Assembly: GCA_965223435.1 (NCBI GenBank)
Contig: CBDCWQ010000023.1
Coordinates: 1,302,001 to 1,366,000, forward strand
Origin: CBDCWQ01 sp965223435
Lineage (GTDB): Bacteria; Myxococcota; Kuafuiibacteriia; Kuafuiibacteriales; Kuafuiibacteriaceae
Length of the DNA: 64,000 nucleotides
Reading direction: 5' to 3'
Shown here: in pieces, positions 62,261-64,000 of the stretch
Layout of the letters: every line of letters starts with the position of its first letter
Numbering within the stretch: position 1 is the stretch's first letter
Position numbers and translations under genes: made by a program
The notes under the pieces: model-generated
What the model saw: the letters and a program-made list of their open reading frames with translations, nothing else
Database searches by the model: none
What the model was told of the DNA's origin: nothing

Positions 62261-63208
62261 TTACTGCTGGTGAGGCAAAGCGGTGTCACGGTTGAGCTTG
62301 ATGCGTACCAACTGAGTCGGGCCCTCTCGCCGGCGAAAATCGTTGTCCGAAATGAGGGCGACGTGGTTTTGGTCGACAAGCTCCAGGCCTTCGAAGTTGG
62401 GGAGCCCGTCGGCAAACAAGGGTGCGAGGTCAACCAGCACTTCGGGCTCGATGCGCGCGGGTTGGTCGATGAGGGGAATGCGGAAGCGAAGCAGGCGCGA
62501 GGTTTCGAAATGTCGCTCCACGGCGTGGACCTCAAGGTGGGTTCGTTGTTCTCGGCAGGCGAGTGCAGAAAGTTTGCCGGTGGGCGAACTCAGTGGCACC
62601 TGGTACGCCGTCCACCGTTTGCTGGCGAGATCAAAGCTCGCTACGGGGGCGATGCGTTTTCCCGAGCTCTTGAGGGGGCACTCGATCGCGACGATCAGCC
62701 GGCCCCCGACGTGACATATCCCTTCGATGCCCTGGTTGCTGGTGGGGCTCAATCCCCATAGGTCCTTGTACGGGACCTTGAGGGTACGACGGACTTCGGC
62801 TCGGTTGTTCTGTACTTCGGTGAAGAGGAGCAAGTCGTTGGCACGGCTATCCACGGCAGCCTCGGTTCCGAGAACCAAGGTTGTTCGGGTGATCCACGCC
62901 ATGGATTCGATATCAAGATCTTCGGGGACACCCCGAATGGGAAGCGAGTCACCCCGGATCGTCGCGGTGCCGTTGTGGAGGGCGAACGGGACCAGCACCC
63001 GGAACGTCTCAGGAACAGCCCATAAAAGACCCGCACCGTCGCGGCTGAGTCCAGAGGAGCCCGTGAGTTGTTCTTCGGAGAAGCTGTTTCGGTTGATGGT
63101 CCACGTGGGCGGGCTCTCGGTGTGGTTGGCGGGGGGGGCGGTCCGAGGCGCGCTGCACGCGGCGAACGCGAACAATGGAACCGCAATCCGACCGATCCGC
63201 CCCTCCAT
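62261..63208 (-). CDS. Phytase-like/esterase-like propeller lipoprotein
   Basis: About 315 residues from ATG 63208. IAVPLFAFAACSAP is a lipoprotein signal. The rest is beta-rich with a propeller-like rhythm: SGLSRDGAGLLWAVPE, DLDIESMAWI, NQGIEGICHVGGRLIVAIEC, NFEGLELVDQNHVALISDND. The 'SG..D...LWAV.E', 'DLEG...' and 'EG(I/L)' pattern resembles the esterase-like activity-of-phytase family (SdiA-regulated or phytase-like propellers). It should sit in the periplasm facing the envelope. The ORF is open upstream to 63337 but with improbable sequence. It is convergent with the transporter gene. Confidence 0.7.
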   Translation of the reverse strand: MEGRIGRIAVPLFAFAACSAPRTAPPANHTESPPTWTINRNSFSEEQLTGSSGLSRDGAGLLWAVPETFRVLVPFALHNGTATIRGDSLPIRGVPEDLDIESMAWITRTTLVLGTEAAVDSRANDLLLFTEVQNNRAEVRRTLKVPYKDLWGLSPTSNQGIEGICHVGGRLIVAIECPLKSSGKRIAPVASFDLASKRWTAYQVPLSSPTGKLSALACREQRTHLEVHAVERHFETSRLLRFRIPLIDQPARIEPEVLVDLAPLFADGLPNFEGLELVDQNHVALISDNDFRRREGPTQLVRIKLNRDTALPHQQ

Positions 63209-63347
63209 CTCTGACAGCTTGTCACGATTTTGCCTAGAACCACAATTGGGTCTCTGTGGCGGGAGGTGGGCGTGGAGCGGGCGCCCGGACCGGTTTGGGG
63301 CGTTCTCCCACTTGTCTTGTCCGGGGGCCTTCTGCATGACAGGGGGG

Positions 63348-64000
63348 ATGCCGGGGGTGCCGCTGCTTGGTCTTCGCGCTCAGGAGGTGGTCGAGCGGGC
63401 TCGGGCCCATCTCGTTCGGGGGGCGGGCGTGGCGCCACAAATCTACCGAGAGGCCTGTGTCCGCGGTCGTTTTACCCCCGCGAAACATGGGCTCGGCCAA
63501 GAGGCGCAGGCCGCTTGGCTGTCGCACTTTGCCCTGGAGTTACCGAAGATTGTGCACCAATACCGCGAGCCGAGCCCAAACGGTCGGTCCACCGTCAAGC
63601 TTGTCTTTGCCGGTGGGGATGGCCTGGAGTTTGAGAGCGTGCTCATTCCGATGGGGTCCGGTCGGAACACCCTTTGTGTGTCCAGCCAGGTGGGTTGCCG
63701 TCTCGGGTGCCTCTTTTGCGAGACCGGCCGGATGGGGCTCCTGCGCAATCTGGAGGCCTGGGAGATCGTGAGCCAGGTGGTGGTGGCGAGGGCGGTTCTG
63801 GGCTGGTCGGTGCACAACATCGTGTTCATGGGGATGGGAGAACCCCTCGATAACCCCGATGCCGTGATTCAGGCCCTTCGGGTGCTGAACGACGATCGGG
63901 GCCTGAGTTACGGGCAGCAGAAGATGACGATTTGCACCGTGGGTCGTCCCGAGGGACTCCTTCGGTTGGCCGAACTCGGCTGGAAGCGGCTCGATGTTTC
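63348..64000 (+). CDS. rlmN: RlmN-type radical SAM rRNA/tRNA methyltransferase, 5' part (partial)
   Basis: The frame opens at ATG 63348 (MPGVPLLGLRAQEVVERAR) and is still open at the window end, giving 217 residues. Diagnostic blocks: LCVSSQVGCRLGCLFCETGRMG with the C-x3-C-x2-C cluster, VHNIVFMGMGEPLDNPD, and MTICTVG leading to RPEGLLRLAELGW. RlmN methylates C2 of A2503 in 23S rRNA and A37 of some tRNAs, using a second conserved Cys that would lie beyond the window. The N-terminal domain is shorter than usual (about 80 residues), so Cfr-like or divergent RlmN subtypes remain possible. Confidence 0.88.
   Translation, partial: MPGVPLLGLRAQEVVERARAHLVRGAGVAPQIYREACVRGRFTPAKHGLGQEAQAAWLSHFALELPKIVHQYREPSPNGRSTVKLVFAGGDGLEFESVLIPMGSGRNTLCVSSQVGCRLGCLFCETGRMGLLRNLEAWEIVSQVVVARAVLGWSVHNIVFMGMGEPLDNPDAVIQALRVLNDDRGLSYGQQKMTICTVGRPEGLLRLAELGWKRLDV

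Noticed and set aside
1..64000. tRNA, rRNA, riboswitch and CRISPR features
   Set aside because: Scanned by eye for T-loop GTTCGA cores, rRNA-like blocks and short spaced repeats; nothing convincing was found. tRNAscan-SE and Rfam searches would settle it.

Overview
The window reads as chromosomal DNA of a GC-rich, Gram-negative bacterium, most likely a member of the Myxococcota or a close deltaproteobacterial relative. This is inferred from gene content, not from a marker gene. The signs are many lipoproteins with Cys-rich, propeller or MopE-like calcium/metal motifs, a eukaryote-like Ser/Thr kinase, a DUF1592/DUF1552 pair, an XPB-Bax1 repair pair, frequent GTG/TTG starts and dense genes on both strands. 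No rRNA, tRNA or CRISPR array was seen.

Layout. 1-13 kb: housekeeping and accessory genes, namely a DUF2203 protein, a GT4 glycosyltransferase, a lipoprotein sulfatase, an inward-facing operon (fatty acid/sterol hydroxylase, small exported protein, HTTM-DCC membrane protein), a sirtuin, a 39-residue coupled ORF, a J-domain/TPR protein, and an operon of CDF transporter, XPB helicase and Bax1 nuclease. 13.7-19.1 kb: arfB, then the methylmalonyl-CoA mutase module mutA-mutB-meaB, in which mutB is shattered by about eleven single-base indels while its neighbours are intact. 19.2-19.35 kb: a MITE-like palindrome with 6-bp flanking direct repeats. 19.5-28.5 kb: DUF1592 and DUF1552 secreted proteins, a phosphotransferase plus inositol-phosphatase pair, and an 882-residue propeller lipoprotein. 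28.8-32.1 kb: a Ser/Thr kinase and rsmD.

32.5-48.3 kb is one uninterrupted gene for a mosaic lipoprotein of about 5255 residues. It combines a PGRP-like domain, Ig-like and propeller domains, a very long helical part, a HExxH protein region, a catalytically dead metzincin, four WVKNNAGWW-type repeats of a kind best known from ammonia-oxidising archaea, a TAP-like alpha/beta hydrolase and an NHL propeller. A Cys-rich lipoprotein follows. 51.1-53.1 kb holds a group II intron remnant inside an IS3-type transposase gene. 53.5-56.0 kb encodes a protein of eight ~101-residue tandem repeats.

56.7-59.9 kb is a tight four-gene operon (AhpD/CMD-like protein, FAD oxidoreductase, radical SAM enzyme, metallophosphoesterase) that looks like an unassigned biosynthetic pathway. 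The window ends with a DUF2505 protein, a Na/Pi cotransporter, a phytase-like lipoprotein and the 5' part of rlmN. The strongest candidates for something undescribed are the giant lipoprotein and the four-gene radical SAM operon.
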